Assembly: GCF_000355765.4 (NCBI RefSeq)
Contig: NZ_CP021106.3
Location: 1,521,137-1,585,136 of the forward strand
Direction: 5' to 3'
Length of the DNA stretch: 64,000 bases
Origin: Nitrosospira lacus
GTDB lineage: Bacteria; Pseudomonadota; Gammaproteobacteria; Burkholderiales; Nitrosomonadaceae
This document shows, piece by piece, positions 37,509 through 46,911 of the stretch. Every line of letters starts with the position of its first letter. The stretch's first letter is position 1. The notes under the pieces were generated by a model. That model was not told where the DNA came from and searched no databases. It was given only the letters and a program-made list of their open reading frames with translations. The position numbers were made by a program, and so were the translations under genes.

Positions 37509-37566
37509 AAAAACAGGATTTGTTCCGTGTATTCATTCTTCATTAAGTCCTGTTTTTATTTTTTTA
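37509..37566 (+). terminator. Terminator-like hairpin between divergent metG and mrp
   Basis: AAAAACAGGATTT at 37509-37521 pairs with AAGTCCTGTTTTT at 37545-37557 (13 bp with one G-U), followed by A and eight T. It is upstream of mrp and not behind any annotated gene. It could end a small RNA that starts near 37400-37480 or act as an attenuator in the mrp leader. Confidence 0.6.
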
Positions 37567-37655
37567 CCATCCGGCCTTCGAGTCCGATATTTGTTAATAT
37601 TCAAGGTTGGTTTGGTTTTATTTGTTTCGCAGGCACAGGGTAAAGGAGCAGTAAA

Positions 37656-38744
37656 GTGGCTATCACCGAACAGCAAGTGCAATCCGTTCTCAAGGAAATT
37701 ACCGATCTGAGCACGGGCAAGGATTATGTGGCCAGCAATGAGGCGCGTAACATCAAAATAGATGGCGATGATATTTCACTTGATATCGTGCTCGGGTATC
37801 CGGCAAAGAGCGTGATCGAAATTATCCGCAAGCAGGTGGCCGGCAAACTCAAGACTATTCCGGGTAGTGGCAACGTGAGTGTCAATATCACGAGCAAGAT
37901 TGTTTCCCATAGTGTACAACGCGGAGTGAAGCTTATTCCCGGCGTGAAGAATATCATTGCGGTGGCTTCCGGCAAGGGTGGGGTGGGCAAATCCGCCACG
38001 GCGGTAAACCTGGCATTGGCACTGGCTGCGGAAGGCGCTTCTGTCGGCATTTTGGATGCCGATATTTATGGCCCTTCACAACCCCAGATGCTGGGGATTA
38101 CCGGCCGCCCCGAATCCCCGGATGGGAAAACCATTGAATCGATGAAAGCACACGGTATCCAGGCCATGTCCATCGGTTTCCTGATTGATGTGGAGACACC
38201 CATGGTGTGGCGGGGGCCGATGGTTACACAGGCACTGCAGCAGTTGGTGAATGATACGCGCTGGAGCGATGTGGACTATCTCATTGTGGATATGCCGCCC
38301 GGCACCGGTGATATCCAGTTGACGCTGGCACAGAAAGTGCCGGTTACGGGTGCCGTTATCATCACCACCCCGCAGGATATCGCGTTGCTGGATGCTCGCA
38401 AGGGGCTCAAGATGTTCCAGAAAGTGGGGATTCCCATCCTCGGCATCGTCGAAAACATGAGTACGCATATTTGTTCCCAATGCGGTCACGAAGAGCATAT
38501 TTTCGGCGAGGGCGGCGGGAAAAAGATGTGCAAGGATTACGATGTGGAGTTCCTTGGCGCACTGCCGCTCGATATCAGAATCCGCGAACACACCGATGCG
38601 GGCGCCCCCACGGTGGTAGTGGATCCTGACGGGCGGATAGCGGAGATCTATCGTGGTATTGCCCGCCGCCTCGCGGTCAAGATCGACGAGTTGTCGCTCG
38701 ATCACTCGGCATTGTTTGCAAACATAGTGATCCAGGATACCTGA
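37656..38744 (+). CDS. apbC: Iron-sulfur cluster carrier, Mrp/ApbC family
   Basis: A 362-residue P-loop ATPase that carries Fe-S clusters to target proteins. The N-terminal 90 residues are a MIP18/DUF59 domain (VQSVLKEITDLSTGKDYV). Then come the deviant Walker A ASGKGGVGKSATAVNLALALA, GILDADIYGPSQPQML, the Walker B-like VDMPPGTGD and the cluster-binding pair C-x-x-C in HICSQCGHE. Translation starts at GTG 37656, with AAAGGAG upstream. It diverges from metG and is followed by dcd on the same strand after 118 bases. Confidence 0.93.
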   Translation: MAITEQQVQSVLKEITDLSTGKDYVASNEARNIKIDGDDISLDIVLGYPAKSVIEIIRKQVAGKLKTIPGSGNVSVNITSKIVSHSVQRGVKLIPGVKNIIAVASGKGGVGKSATAVNLALALAAEGASVGILDADIYGPSQPQMLGITGRPESPDGKTIESMKAHGIQAMSIGFLIDVETPMVWRGPMVTQALQQLVNDTRWSDVDYLIVDMPPGTGDIQLTLAQKVPVTGAVIITTPQDIALLDARKGLKMFQKVGIPILGIVENMSTHICSQCGHEEHIFGEGGGKKMCKDYDVEFLGALPLDIRIREHTDAGAPTVVVDPDGRIAEIYRGIARRLAVKIDELSLDHSALFANIVIQDT

Positions 38745-38862
38745 TAATCCTGTGGTGAACCGGCTGGCAAATGGCTGTCAATGGCTGGCAATGACGGTGG
38801 GGCCGCGAGGTTGACTTGTCTGCTCATGCTTAATATTACACTCATATTCTCGTCTTTCAAAA

Positions 38863-39429
38863 ATGACCATAAAGTCTGACAAATGGATTCGCCGCATGGC
38901 GGCGGAGCATCGCATGATCGAGCCTTTCGAGCCCGATCAGATCAAGCATGCGAACGGCCACAAGATCGTTTCATACGGAACTTCGAGTTACGGCTATGAT
39001 ATTCGCTGTTCGGATGAATTCAAGCTGTTCACCAATATCAACTCCACCATCGTCGATCCCAAGAATTTTGATTCCAACTCCTTCGTCGATGTGAAGAACA
39101 AAGTTTGCATCATCCCGCCCAACTCCTTTGCCCTGGCACGCACTGTCGAATATTTCCGTATTCCCCGCAATGTATTGACCATTTGCCTGGGAAAATCCAC
39201 CTATGCGCGGTGCGGCATCATTGTCAATGTCACGCCGTTTGAGCCGGAGTGGGAAGGCTATGTCACGCTGGAATTTTCAAACACCACGCCGCTGCCTGCC
39301 AAGATATACGCGAATGAGGGAGTGGCCCAGGTGATTTTCTTTGAATCCGACGAAGTCTGCGAAATTTCCTATAAAGATCGCGGCGGAAAATATCAGGGAC
39401 AGCAGGGCGTGACCCTCCCGAAAATCTGA
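38863..39429 (+). CDS. dcd: dCTP deaminase
   Basis: Converts dCTP to dUTP, the main source of dTMP through dUTPase and thymidylate synthase; thyA lies 2.3 kb downstream. The 188-residue length is exactly that of the family. Motifs include [26 protein letters not shown], the active-site [31 protein letters not shown] region with its catalytic Glu, and [20 protein letters not shown] at the end. No obvious ribosome site precedes the ATG. Confidence 0.95.
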   Translation: MTIKSDKWIRRMAAEHRMIEPFEPDQIKHANGHKIVSYGTSSYGYDIRCSDEFKLFTNINSTIVDPKNFDSNSFVDVKNKVCIIPPNSFALARTVEYFRIPRNVLTICLGKSTYARCGIIVNVTPFEPEWEGYVTLEFSNTTPLPAKIYANEGVAQVIFFESDEVCEISYKDRGGKYQGQQGVTLPKI

Positions 39430-39657
39430 TTTCATTTGCGAGGTCTGGGCAGGATTCCTATGGTTACGAAAATAGTTTGGATGGGGCCGGCTTCAGGTCC
39501 AGAATATGCCAAAGGAACTACAAGATTCGGCCGCTATAAGGCGCTTCGTCTTTCCGTATCCTTATTCAGAGTCGGCAATGGCGACGCGACGCAGGATAGG
39601 TTGTTCCACAGGATTTCAACTGTCCGTAATTATTTTTTTCATATCAGAAAAAAACGC

Positions 39658-39685
39658 TTGATTCCGGCAAAATGCGGTCTATAAT
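39658..39685 (+). promoter_or_regulatory. Promoter for the ornithine decarboxylase leader
   Basis: TTGATT at 39658-39663 and a perfect TATAAT at 39680-39685, 16 bases apart, lie just before the 21-codon leader ORF. A transcript from here would carry a leader of about 118 bases before the decarboxylase ATG. Confidence 0.7.
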
Positions 39686-39723
39686 CCGCTTTTTTTCCGC
39701 CACATAAAGAACAGGAGGTCATC

Positions 39724-39789
39724 ATGAAAAGCAAAGCAAACTATTTCGATACGGCCGATTTGGTAAACATCCATATTCCCGTAACGTAG
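39724..39789 (+). CDS. Putative 21-residue leader peptide of ornithine decarboxylase
   Basis: A small ORF reading MKSKANYFDTADLVNIHIPV plus T, then TAG. It has a better ribosome site (ACAGGAGG seven bases before the ATG) than many full genes here, and lies on the same transcript as the decarboxylase, 21 bases before its ATG. Directly after its stop, CCTCCCCGAGG can fold so that the GAGGAG ribosome site of the decarboxylase is paired; a ribosome stalled in the leader would alter this. This layout recalls the ornithine-sensing arrest peptide SpeFL of enterobacteria, though the sequences are not obviously alike. Role inferred. Confidence 0.6.
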   Translation: MKSKANYFDTADLVNIHIPVT

Positions 39790-39811
39790 CGCCTCCCCGA
39801 GGAGATTCTCA
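39790..39811 (+). promoter_or_regulatory. Hairpin covering the decarboxylase ribosome site
   Basis: CCTC and GAGG around the loop CCC (within GCGCCTCCCCGAGGAG, just downstream of the leader TAG) can pair and hide the GAGGAG that precedes the ATG at 39811. Short and therefore weak on its own. Confidence 0.4.
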
Positions 39812-40986
39812 TGCAAGTGCGTAATGCCGCTCTACGGCAAAAAGTAGAGCCCGAAGCAGTATTCGATACTCATCCCGAAGTCAGCCTGGATTTTAAATAT
39901 GTCCGGGAAGCCCTGGAAAAGGGCTACAGCAAGCCATTCCTGCTGGTCGACAGCCATATCATCCGTAATAAAGCCCGCCGTTTCAAAGCCGCCATGCCGC
40001 GCGTGCAGCCACATTATGCCGTCAAGGCCAATCCGGATCCACGAGTGCTGAGAACCATGATCGAGGAGAGCGTGGGTTTTGAAATAGCCTCTATTTCTGA
40101 ACTGGATCTGCTGCTCGGCCTGGGTGTGCCCGCTGCCGAGATATATTACAGTAACCCTATGAAATCAAGGGCTTACCTGGAATATGCGGCATCTAAAGGC
40201 GTGGAATGGTATGTGCTGGACAGCATCGAAGAGCTGCGTAAAATTGTGAGCGTCAAGCCGGATGCAAAAATGTATTTGCGCATCGATACGCCCAACATTG
40301 GCAGCGATTGGCCGCTGGCAGGAAAATTTGGTACGCATGCCGCGGAGATCAAGGGCATCATCAATGAAGCGGCGAAACTTAAGGCCGACCTCGCCGGGGT
40401 GACTTTTCATGTGGGTTCTCAGTGCCGCAATCCGCAGAACTGGCGGGTGGGTATCGAGCGGGCCAAGAAAGTTTTTGCCGATATGCGCCGTGCCGGGTTG
40501 ACCCCGCGCCTGCTCAACATCGGCGGCGGTTATCCTGTACGTCATATCAAGCCCATTCCTTCGATTGAAATCATAGCGGAAGTCGTGAATGCGGCTATCG
40601 CCGACCTGCCGGAGAGCATTCGGGTCATGGCCGAGCCGGGGCGTTACCTGGTGTCCGATGCCGCGTATTTCGTCTGCCGCGTGGTGGGAACAGCCACCCG
40701 CAATGGCAAGCGCTGGATGTATTGGGATGCAGGCATGTTTGGCGGCGTGATCGAGGTTACCGAGGGCTTACGCTATGAAATCCTTTCTGATCGCAAGGGC
40801 CAGGATATTCCCTGGTCCGTGGCCGGTCCGACCTGCGATTCGGTGGACATCCTCATGCGGGACGAAATGTTGCCGGAAGATATTCAGGAAGGCGATTTTA
40901 TCTATATTCCCAATGCCGGGGCATACACTACCGCCTATGCCAGCAACTTCAACGGTTTTCCATTACCGGATGTGATGGTGTTGTAG
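39811..40986 (+). CDS. Ornithine/lysine decarboxylase, alanine racemase-fold (type III/IV)
   Basis: A PLP enzyme that should make putrescine from ornithine (or cadaverine from lysine). The 391-residue protein has the PLP-lysine motif HYAVKANPDPRVL, EIASISELDLLL, the HVGSQC strand, NIGGGYPV phosphate loop, AEPGRYLV and the active-site GPTCDSVDIL. Its length matches the short eukaryotic-like ornithine decarboxylases found in many proteobacteria, not the long inducible type. GAGGAG precedes the ATG. A leader ORF lies upstream and a strong terminator downstream, so leader and enzyme form one unit. Confidence 0.9.
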   Translation: MQVRNAALRQKVEPEAVFDTHPEVSLDFKYVREALEKGYSKPFLLVDSHIIRNKARRFKAAMPRVQPHYAVKANPDPRVLRTMIEESVGFEIASISELDLLLGLGVPAAEIYYSNPMKSRAYLEYAASKGVEWYVLDSIEELRKIVSVKPDAKMYLRIDTPNIGSDWPLAGKFGTHAAEIKGIINEAAKLKADLAGVTFHVGSQCRNPQNWRVGIERAKKVFADMRRAGLTPRLLNIGGGYPVRHIKPIPSIEIIAEVVNAAIADLPESIRVMAEPGRYLVSDAAYFVCRVVGTATRNGKRWMYWDAGMFGGVIEVTEGLRYEILSDRKGQDIPWSVAGPTCDSVDILMRDEMLPEDIQEGDFIYIPNAGAYTTAYASNFNGFPLPDVMVL

Positions 40987-41009
40987 GCAGGAAATCGAAA
41001 CAGAATTGA

Positions 41010-41048
41010 CGGCGGGGCACAATGAAGGCGTGCCCCGCCGTTTTTTTT
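41010..41048 (+). terminator. Intrinsic terminator after the decarboxylase
   Basis: CGGCGGGGCAC and GTGCCCCGCCG form an 11-bp perfect stem with a nine-base loop, followed by eight T. Confidence 0.95.
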
Positions 41049-41212
41049 ACTCAGGCCATTCATGCCCAGATAGTGGAGGACATATCCTTATCCCGATATT
41101 TCACCCGATCACGAGGCTGGTCTCGTGAAATAGCCGAGAGCTTAACCCAGAGACCATTAGGCGGCTCTCCGAGCCTACCGGAGTGCTGGGCGTCCTGATG
41201 CAGTATCCGGGT

Positions 41213-41719
41213 TTAATTCCACTTGCGGTCAAGCACGACAAAATGATATTCCAATCCATCATCATCCAGATGATGTTTCTCGCGTGACGTTTCGCGCCAT
41301 TCGCCCTGGCTGAATTTGGGAAATAGCACGTCACCCTCAAAATCCTTCTGAATCTCGGTAATATACAACCGGTCGCAGACAGTCAACGCCTGCTGGAATA
41401 TTTCAGCTCCCCCGATGATGAAGCTCTCAGCCGTATCGGCACACTCGTAGCAGGTTCTCAGCGCGGTCGCCAATGAACCCACCACGATAGCACCCTCGGC
41501 TTTGTAATCGGGTTGCCGTGTAACAATAATGCTGGTGCGGCCCGGTAACGGCCTGCCGATGGACTCGTAAGTTTTACGACCCATGATGATGGGATGCCCC
41601 ATGGTAAGCGCTTTGAAGCGCTTCAGATCGGGGGGCAGCCGCCATGGCAATGTATTATCCTTGCCGATTACGCGATTTTGGGCCATGGCCACCAGAATGG
41701 ATAGGCGGCGGGGAGTCAT
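41213..41719 (-). CDS. folA: Dihydrofolate reductase
   Basis: Reduces dihydrofolate to tetrahydrofolate with NADPH. The 168-residue protein has the family start [30 protein letters not shown] with the substrate-site Asp in PPDLKRFK, the cofactor motif [15 protein letters not shown] and [13 protein letters not shown]. It overlaps the end of thyA by four bases (ATGA), so thyA and folA are coupled; thymidylate synthase makes the dihydrofolate that this enzyme recycles. Confidence 0.95.
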   Translation of the reverse strand: MTPRRLSILVAMAQNRVIGKDNTLPWRLPPDLKRFKALTMGHPIIMGRKTYESIGRPLPGRTSIIVTRQPDYKAEGAIVVGSLATALRTCYECADTAESFIIGGAEIFQQALTVCDRLYITEIQKDFEGDVLFPKFSQGEWRETSREKHHLDDDGLEYHFVVLDRKWN

Positions 41720-42510
41720 ACCGCGACCGGCGCCTTGATTGCCGGATAAGGGTCATAGCCTTCCAGCATGAAATCTTCATATTTAAATCCAAAAATGCTA
41801 TCGATTGCCGGGTTCAAATTCATCACCGGCAGTTTTCTGGGTTCCCGGCTCAGTTGTTCCTGCGCCTGTGTCAAATGATTAAGATAAAGATGGGCATCGC
41901 CCAAGGTATGCACGAAATCTCCAGGCTTCAGATTGCATACTTGCGCCACCATCAGCGTGAGCAGCGCGTAGGAGGCGATATTGAACGGAACGCCGAGAAA
42001 GATATCCGCACTGCGCTGATAGAGCTGGCATGAAAGCCTGCCCTCAGCAACGTAGAATTGAAACAAGGCGTGGCAGGGTGACAATTTCATTTTATTCAGC
42101 TCGCTTACATTCCAGGATGAAACAACCATGCGCCGTGAATCCGGGGTATTCCTGATTTGCTCGATCACCTCGGTTATTTGATCGATTTCCTGTTTCTCCA
42201 TTCCCGGCCAGGATCTCCACTGCCGGCCATATATGGGACCCAGGTCGCCATTCTCGCCGGCCCATTCATCCCAGATAGAAACACCATTATCCTTGAGGTA
42301 CTTGATATTGGTATCTCCCTGCAAAAACCACAGCAATTCGTAAATAATGGATTTCAAATGGCATTTCTTGGTGGTCACCAGCGGAAATCCTTCCGATAAG
42401 TTGAAACGCATCTGGTGGCCGAATACCGAAAGCGTGCCAGTGCCTGTGCGGTCGGATTTCTTGTGCCCGTGCCTGAGCACATGCCGCATTAGGTCAAGAT
42501 ACTGATGCAT
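41716..42510 (-). CDS. thyA: Thymidylate synthase
   Basis: Methylates dUMP to dTMP with methylene-tetrahydrofolate. At 264 residues it has exactly the E. coli ThyA length. Motifs are [36 protein letters not shown], the catalytic Cys in [32 protein letters not shown] and the C-terminal [10 protein letters not shown]. It is the first gene of a thyA-folA operon and diverges from the aminopeptidase gene over 107 bases. Confidence 0.96.
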   Translation of the reverse strand: MHQYLDLMRHVLRHGHKKSDRTGTGTLSVFGHQMRFNLSEGFPLVTTKKCHLKSIIYELLWFLQGDTNIKYLKDNGVSIWDEWAGENGDLGPIYGRQWRSWPGMEKQEIDQITEVIEQIRNTPDSRRMVVSSWNVSELNKMKLSPCHALFQFYVAEGRLSCQLYQRSADIFLGVPFNIASYALLTLMVAQVCNLKPGDFVHTLGDAHLYLNHLTQAQEQLSREPRKLPVMNLNPAIDSIFGFKYEDFMLEGYDPYPAIKAPVAV

Positions 42511-42617
42511 AGGAGTTCAGGTGATGGGTAAAATTCCTTGGGCTTACATGCGGCGGGCGGAATAGATGCATGGTGTATATAATAACACGCTCACATTTTA
42601 CAGGATGAGGCGCCAAT

Positions 42618-44105
42618 ATGCTCGCAACGCTGACACAGAATGCTTCGCCCATAAGTGAATCCACCAAGGCAACACATATCTTGGTGGTGCTGCCCAAGCT
42701 GGGCGGGATTTCGGATAAACCTCGGAACAGACCCGATTTCCTGGGCAAGAACGCACTGGAAGCTTTGTTATCCCGGCGAGGAATGCAGCCTGGAGAAATT
42801 AGCGATTCCCCCGCGGCCGCCAGTCTTGGCAGCGGAGCCTTGTGCGCATGGGTCATGGTGGATTCAGGTGAATCCCCGTTCGAGCAACAAACCTCCGTTC
42901 GCAAAGCCATGCGATTGCTATTGGAGGAAAATCCTGCAGAAATACATCTTGCGATTTACGGTAATTCGGACGAAAAACGCGTATTCGCGGAACTGGCGGT
43001 ATATGCCGCCTGGATCAACGGTTCAGTGCTGCCGTCACGGAAAACCAGCAAGAAAAAACCGGACAGGAAGCCGTTGGCAAGAATCGTGTTGCATGGATAT
43101 AAAGACGCGGGCAATTTTGCCTTGACGCAGGCCAAGGCGGAAGGGAATCTGCTCACGCGTGAACTCACGGTGCTGCCGCCCAACGAATTGACGCCCAGGC
43201 TTTATCGCAGACGCGCCAAGAAGCTTGCGGCGAGCGAAGGCTGGAAGTATCAGGAGTTTGATGTCAAGGCGCTGCGCAAGATGGGTGCAGGTGCATTTGT
43301 CGCCGTGGCCCAGGGTAGCGACCCCGAAGATGCCGCCATCGTGCATTTGCAGCGGCGCATCAAGCGTGCGCATAAAACCGTGGCGCTGGTAGGCAAGGGT
43401 ATCTGCTTTGATACCGGAGGCCACAATCTGAAGCCGCCTCGCTACATGCACGGCATGCATGAGGACATGAACGGATCCGCCGTGGCTCTGGGAATTTTGT
43501 TGGCCGCAACGCGCGCCGACCTGCCGGTGAACATCGATTGCTGGCTCGCCATCGCCCAGAACCACATCAGTCCGCGCGCCTACAAGCAGAACGATGTCAT
43601 AACAGCGCTGAATGGCACCACCATCGAAATTATCCATACCGACGCCGAAGGCCGGATGGTGCTGGCGGACACCTTGACGCTGGCGGGTAGACAGAAGCCC
43701 GATGTGATGATTGATTTCGCGACGTTGACCGGCAGCATGCACGTGGCGCTGGGATCGCGTTATAGCGGCGTATTCAGTAACCGGGAAGAATTGGCGCAGA
43801 AGGCGCTTGCAGCGGGAAAGTCAAGCGGCGAGAGAATCTGGACATTTCCGATGGATGCCGATTATGATGGGGAGCTGGAAAGCCGGATCGCCGATGTCAA
43901 ACAGTGCACCCTTGAGGGTGAGGCAGATCACATTCTCGCCGCACGCTTTCTCAGCCGGTTTGTGGACAATGTATCCTGGTTGCATATGGATCTCTCCGCG
44001 AGCAGTAACAAGGATGGACTGGGCGCGGTTGGCAGCGACGTTACGGGCTTTGGGGTGGCATGGGGAATCGAGATGTTATCGCGGGTAGCGCGGATAAGTG
44101 AATAA
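42618..44105 (+). CDS. M17 leucyl aminopeptidase
   Basis: A 495-residue cytosolic aminopeptidase with two metals. The metal and catalytic residues of family M17 are present but in altered wording: VGKGICFDTGGHNLKP (usual GKGITFDSGGISIKP), MHEDMNGSAVA (usual YDMxGAAA) and HTDAEGRMVLAD (usual NTDAEGRL). Lys, the three Asp and the Glu ligands and the catalytic Lys-Arg pair are kept. The N-terminal macro-like domain is present, with an unusual lysine-rich stretch (SRKTSKKKPDRKPLAR). GATGAGG precedes the ATG. Substrate preference may differ from PepA because of these changes. Confidence 0.9.
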   Translation: MLATLTQNASPISESTKATHILVVLPKLGGISDKPRNRPDFLGKNALEALLSRRGMQPGEISDSPAAASLGSGALCAWVMVDSGESPFEQQTSVRKAMRLLLEENPAEIHLAIYGNSDEKRVFAELAVYAAWINGSVLPSRKTSKKKPDRKPLARIVLHGYKDAGNFALTQAKAEGNLLTRELTVLPPNELTPRLYRRRAKKLAASEGWKYQEFDVKALRKMGAGAFVAVAQGSDPEDAAIVHLQRRIKRAHKTVALVGKGICFDTGGHNLKPPRYMHGMHEDMNGSAVALGILLAATRADLPVNIDCWLAIAQNHISPRAYKQNDVITALNGTTIEIIHTDAEGRMVLADTLTLAGRQKPDVMIDFATLTGSMHVALGSRYSGVFSNREELAQKALAAGKSSGERIWTFPMDADYDGELESRIADVKQCTLEGEADHILAARFLSRFVDNVSWLHMDLSASSNKDGLGAVGSDVTGFGVAWGIEMLSRVARISE

Positions 44106-44247
44106 AATTCGCGGCATGGTTGAATATATCATCCCGGATCCGGCAGTTGACCGCTGATTTGTCAGTCTGGCAATTTGATTGGTAATGACTGTGCCACAGG
44201 ATTCCCACCTTTTGGGTGAGACCAACCATTGGATTCTGGATAATAGT

Positions 44248-45249
44248 TCAGACGATTTGCAATACTATTTTACCGATGGTGTGTCCGCTTTCGATCAACC
44301 GATGCGCCTCGGCAGCCTTCTCTAACGGTAGTGCATGGCTAATGTGAACTTTGACTAAACCTCGCTCGAGCAGCATTGCGCCATGCTCGAGTATGCGGGT
44401 CTGCGCCACACGTGCCCGGTGTATACCGAAATAGAGGGGGGCGGCCATTTGCACATAACCGACGGTAAGGTTGCGCAGCCGTGCGGTATTGGTGTGCCTG
44501 ATGTCGCATGTAGTCGAGAGCAGTGTCACTACGCGGCCATATAGCCGGGTTGCGGCGAAAGATTTACAGAAAGTTTCTCCGCCCACCGTATCCATGACAA
44601 GTCTCACGCCCAGTCCACCCGTCCAGTTCAGTGCCGTTTCCACAAAATCCTGCCCGGTATAATCGATTGCCAGTTCCGCTCCCAGCGATTGCACAAACTC
44701 CGCCTTCCGGGCGGATGATATCGTCGTGGCGACCGGTGCATTCAAGTAGTGGGCAAGCTGAATCGCGATATGACCCACGCCGCCCGCGCCCGCGTGAATG
44801 AGCGCGGGCCGGCCTTTGCTCATACCGCCGCGGTTTACCAGCGCTTCCCATGCCGTAATCATGGCGAGCGGCATAGCAGCCGCTTCCAGCATGGAGAGAT
44901 TCTTCGGTTTCAATGCCAGATATTCCTGCCTTACCACCGTGTATTCAGCATATGTTCCAGGTGATCCACCCAGGCCATTGTTGAAAAAAAATACTTCATC
45001 GCCCGGCTGCACGCGCGTGACCGAACCCCCTACCGCTTCCACCACGCCCGCACCATCACAGCCCAGAATCGAGGGCAGTTTATCGGGATAATACATATTG
45101 AGCTTGCGCACCTTGGTATCTATCGGGTTCACACCCGCGGCATGCAGTTTTACCAGTACGCTGGATGGATCGGTGAGGGGCGGGATGGGCACATCGGCTG
45201 CTGTCAGTACATCCGGTTCGCCCGGGATATTCATCAGTATGGCCTTCAT
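44248..45249 (-). CDS. Zinc-free quinone oxidoreductase-like dehydrogenase (MDR superfamily)
   Basis: A 333-residue NADPH-dependent oxidoreductase. It starts with MKAILMNIPGEPDVLTAADV, has the GroES-like half with HAAGVNPIDTKVR and the Rossmann motif IHAGAGGVGHIAIQLA. The cysteine ligands for structural or catalytic zinc are absent, so it belongs to the quinone oxidoreductase/crotonyl reductase side of the family. It overlaps a small upstream gene by four bases (ATGA). Likely detoxifies quinones or enones; substrate unknown. Confidence 0.88.
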   Translation of the reverse strand: MKAILMNIPGEPDVLTAADVPIPPLTDPSSVLVKLHAAGVNPIDTKVRKLNMYYPDKLPSILGCDGAGVVEAVGGSVTRVQPGDEVFFFNNGLGGSPGTYAEYTVVRQEYLALKPKNLSMLEAAAMPLAMITAWEALVNRGGMSKGRPALIHAGAGGVGHIAIQLAHYLNAPVATTISSARKAEFVQSLGAELAIDYTGQDFVETALNWTGGLGVRLVMDTVGGETFCKSFAATRLYGRVVTLLSTTCDIRHTNTARLRNLTVGYVQMAAPLYFGIHRARVAQTRILEHGAMLLERGLVKVHISHALPLEKAAEAHRLIESGHTIGKIVLQIV

Positions 45250-45440
45250 GATTTTCCTTTATTTCTATCCCATACATAATGGACAAACCGCTGCCAGCGA
45301 TTAAGGTTGATCGTCTGCGCGGATTTTTTCTGAAATCTTTCTGATTGGTCGCGGGCCGTGCTCAGTTTCACCTGTTCATGAATCTGGCGCAAGGTTAAAC
45401 CGCCGGGACCCTTGAGTTTGTCGGGATCGGGTTTTGTCAT
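45246..45440 (-). CDS. Small protein of unknown function
   Basis: I do not recognise this 64-residue protein. It begins MTKPDPDKLKGPGGLTLRQI, is strongly basic (KLSTARDQSERFQKKSAQT) and ends with an aromatic segment (NRWQRFVHYVWDRNKGKS). No signal peptide or Cys. The ATG at 45440 has GGAAGAA upstream; a longer in-frame TTG start does not. Its stop overlaps the start of the oxidoreductase gene (ATGA), the best evidence that it is translated. It lies head to head with aroC. Confidence 0.65.
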   Translation of the reverse strand: MTKPDPDKLKGPGGLTLRQIHEQVKLSTARDQSERFQKKSAQTINLNRWQRFVHYVWDRNKGKS

Positions 45441-45531
45441 GATCAATTCTTCCAATGCCTGACTGGATGGCAACGTAGAGGGATGGAAGGGATATGTTAA
45501 ACTTGAGGACTTGATTTGGCGAGAAAATAAA

Positions 45532-46713
45532 ATGTCTGGTAATACCCTTGGCAGGCTTTTTTGCGTTACATCTTTTGGTGAATCTCACGGTCCCGCTATC
45601 GGCTGTGTTGTGGATGGTTGTCCGCCAGGAATGGAGCTATCCACTGAAGACATTCAAGGGGATCTGGACCGGCGCAAACCCGGTACGTCCCGCCACGTGA
45701 CCCAGCGGCGCGAATCCGACACGGTGGAGATTCTTTCCGGAATATTCGAAGGCAAGACTACCGGCACGCCCATCGCGCTGCTGATCCGCAACGAGGATCA
45801 GCGCAGCAAGGATTATGGCAAGATCATGGATAGCTTCCGGCCAGGGCATGCGGACTATGTATACTGGCAGAAATATGGCATACGCGATTACCGGGGCGGT
45901 GGACGTTCTTCGGCACGCGAGACCGCGGTGCGGGTGGCGGCGGCAGCTATCGCCAGAAAGTGGCTGCTTGCAAATTATGGGGTGGTAATACGCGGCTTTA
46001 TGTCGCAGCTGGGACCCGTGGATATCCCGTTTAAACAGTGGGAGATGGTTAACCAGAATCCGTTTTTTGCCGCTGATGCCAGCTTGGTACCCCGCCTCGA
46101 AGAGTTCATGGATAAGCTGCGCAAATCCGGTGAGTCTGTCGGAGCAAAAATCAGCGTCGTGGCGGAAGGCGTGCCGGTAGGCTGGGGTGAGCCGGTATAT
46201 GATCGGCTGGATGCGGAAATCGCCTACGCCATGATGAGCATCAATGCGGTGAAAGGTGTGGAAATCGGGGCCGGATTTGCGTCCGTTGCGCAAAAAGGTA
46301 CCGAGCACTCTGATGAAATCACTCCCGAAGGATTCTTGAGCAACAACGCGGGGGGCATATTGGGGGGGATTTCCACGGGCCAGGATATTATCGTTAATAT
46401 TGCCGTCAAGCCCACTTCCAGCATCCGTCTGGGGCGACGCTCGGTTGATAAGTCCGGCAAGCCCGTCATAGTGGAAACGCACGGCAGACATGATCCCTGT
46501 GTAGGGATTCGCGCCACGCCCATCGCGGAGGCAATGCTGGCGTTGGTGCTCATGGATCATGCCTTGCGCCATCGCGCGCAAAATGCCGATGTCGTGTGCG
46601 CCACGCCAAAAATTCCGGGCAAGGTTGGCAAGCGGGAATCCATCTTATCCGGCGTTCCCAACGTCAAGGCGACGCCGGAATTTGCCGAAAACCCAGAGCC
46701 GGACGAAGCTTGA
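45532..46713 (+). CDS. aroC: Chorismate synthase
   Basis: Turns 5-enolpyruvylshikimate-3-phosphate into chorismate using reduced FMN, the last shared step of aromatic amino acid synthesis. The 393-residue protein has the signatures [55 protein letters not shown] and [17 protein letters not shown]. The start is ATG 45532 (GAGAAAAT upstream); seven more in-frame codons upstream are unlikely to be used. C-terminal residues past the fold (NPEPDEA) are ordinary. Confidence 0.95.
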   Translation: MSGNTLGRLFCVTSFGESHGPAIGCVVDGCPPGMELSTEDIQGDLDRRKPGTSRHVTQRRESDTVEILSGIFEGKTTGTPIALLIRNEDQRSKDYGKIMDSFRPGHADYVYWQKYGIRDYRGGGRSSARETAVRVAAAAIARKWLLANYGVVIRGFMSQLGPVDIPFKQWEMVNQNPFFAADASLVPRLEEFMDKLRKSGESVGAKISVVAEGVPVGWGEPVYDRLDAEIAYAMMSINAVKGVEIGAGFASVAQKGTEHSDEITPEGFLSNNAGGILGGISTGQDIIVNIAVKPTSSIRLGRRSVDKSGKPVIVETHGRHDPCVGIRATPIAEAMLALVLMDHALRHRAQNADVVCATPKIPGKVGKRESILSGVPNVKATPEFAENPEPDEA

Positions 46714-46911
46714 ACCTCAGGAAACCGCCCGCCGCGAATGCGGCCGGAGAATGGGTTAACCATGGCCGAGATCATGGCCCCGATGTTCCGGTGACGCCAC
46801 GTGTACTTAAGTCCAATTGTCCATATCTGCGGGATCCTTAAGAAGTAGGTTGATAATCTTCCTACTGTGCTTACATAAGGGGAGACCGCATATCCATCGG
46901 AGAGCAGAAAG

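Noticed and set aside
39436-39684. 82-codon frame after dcd
   Set aside because: No good ribosome site or family motif, and it runs through the promoter of the decarboxylase leader.
45637-46581. 314-codon frame opposite aroC
   Set aside because: Shadow of the chorismate synthase gene; composition is not protein-like.
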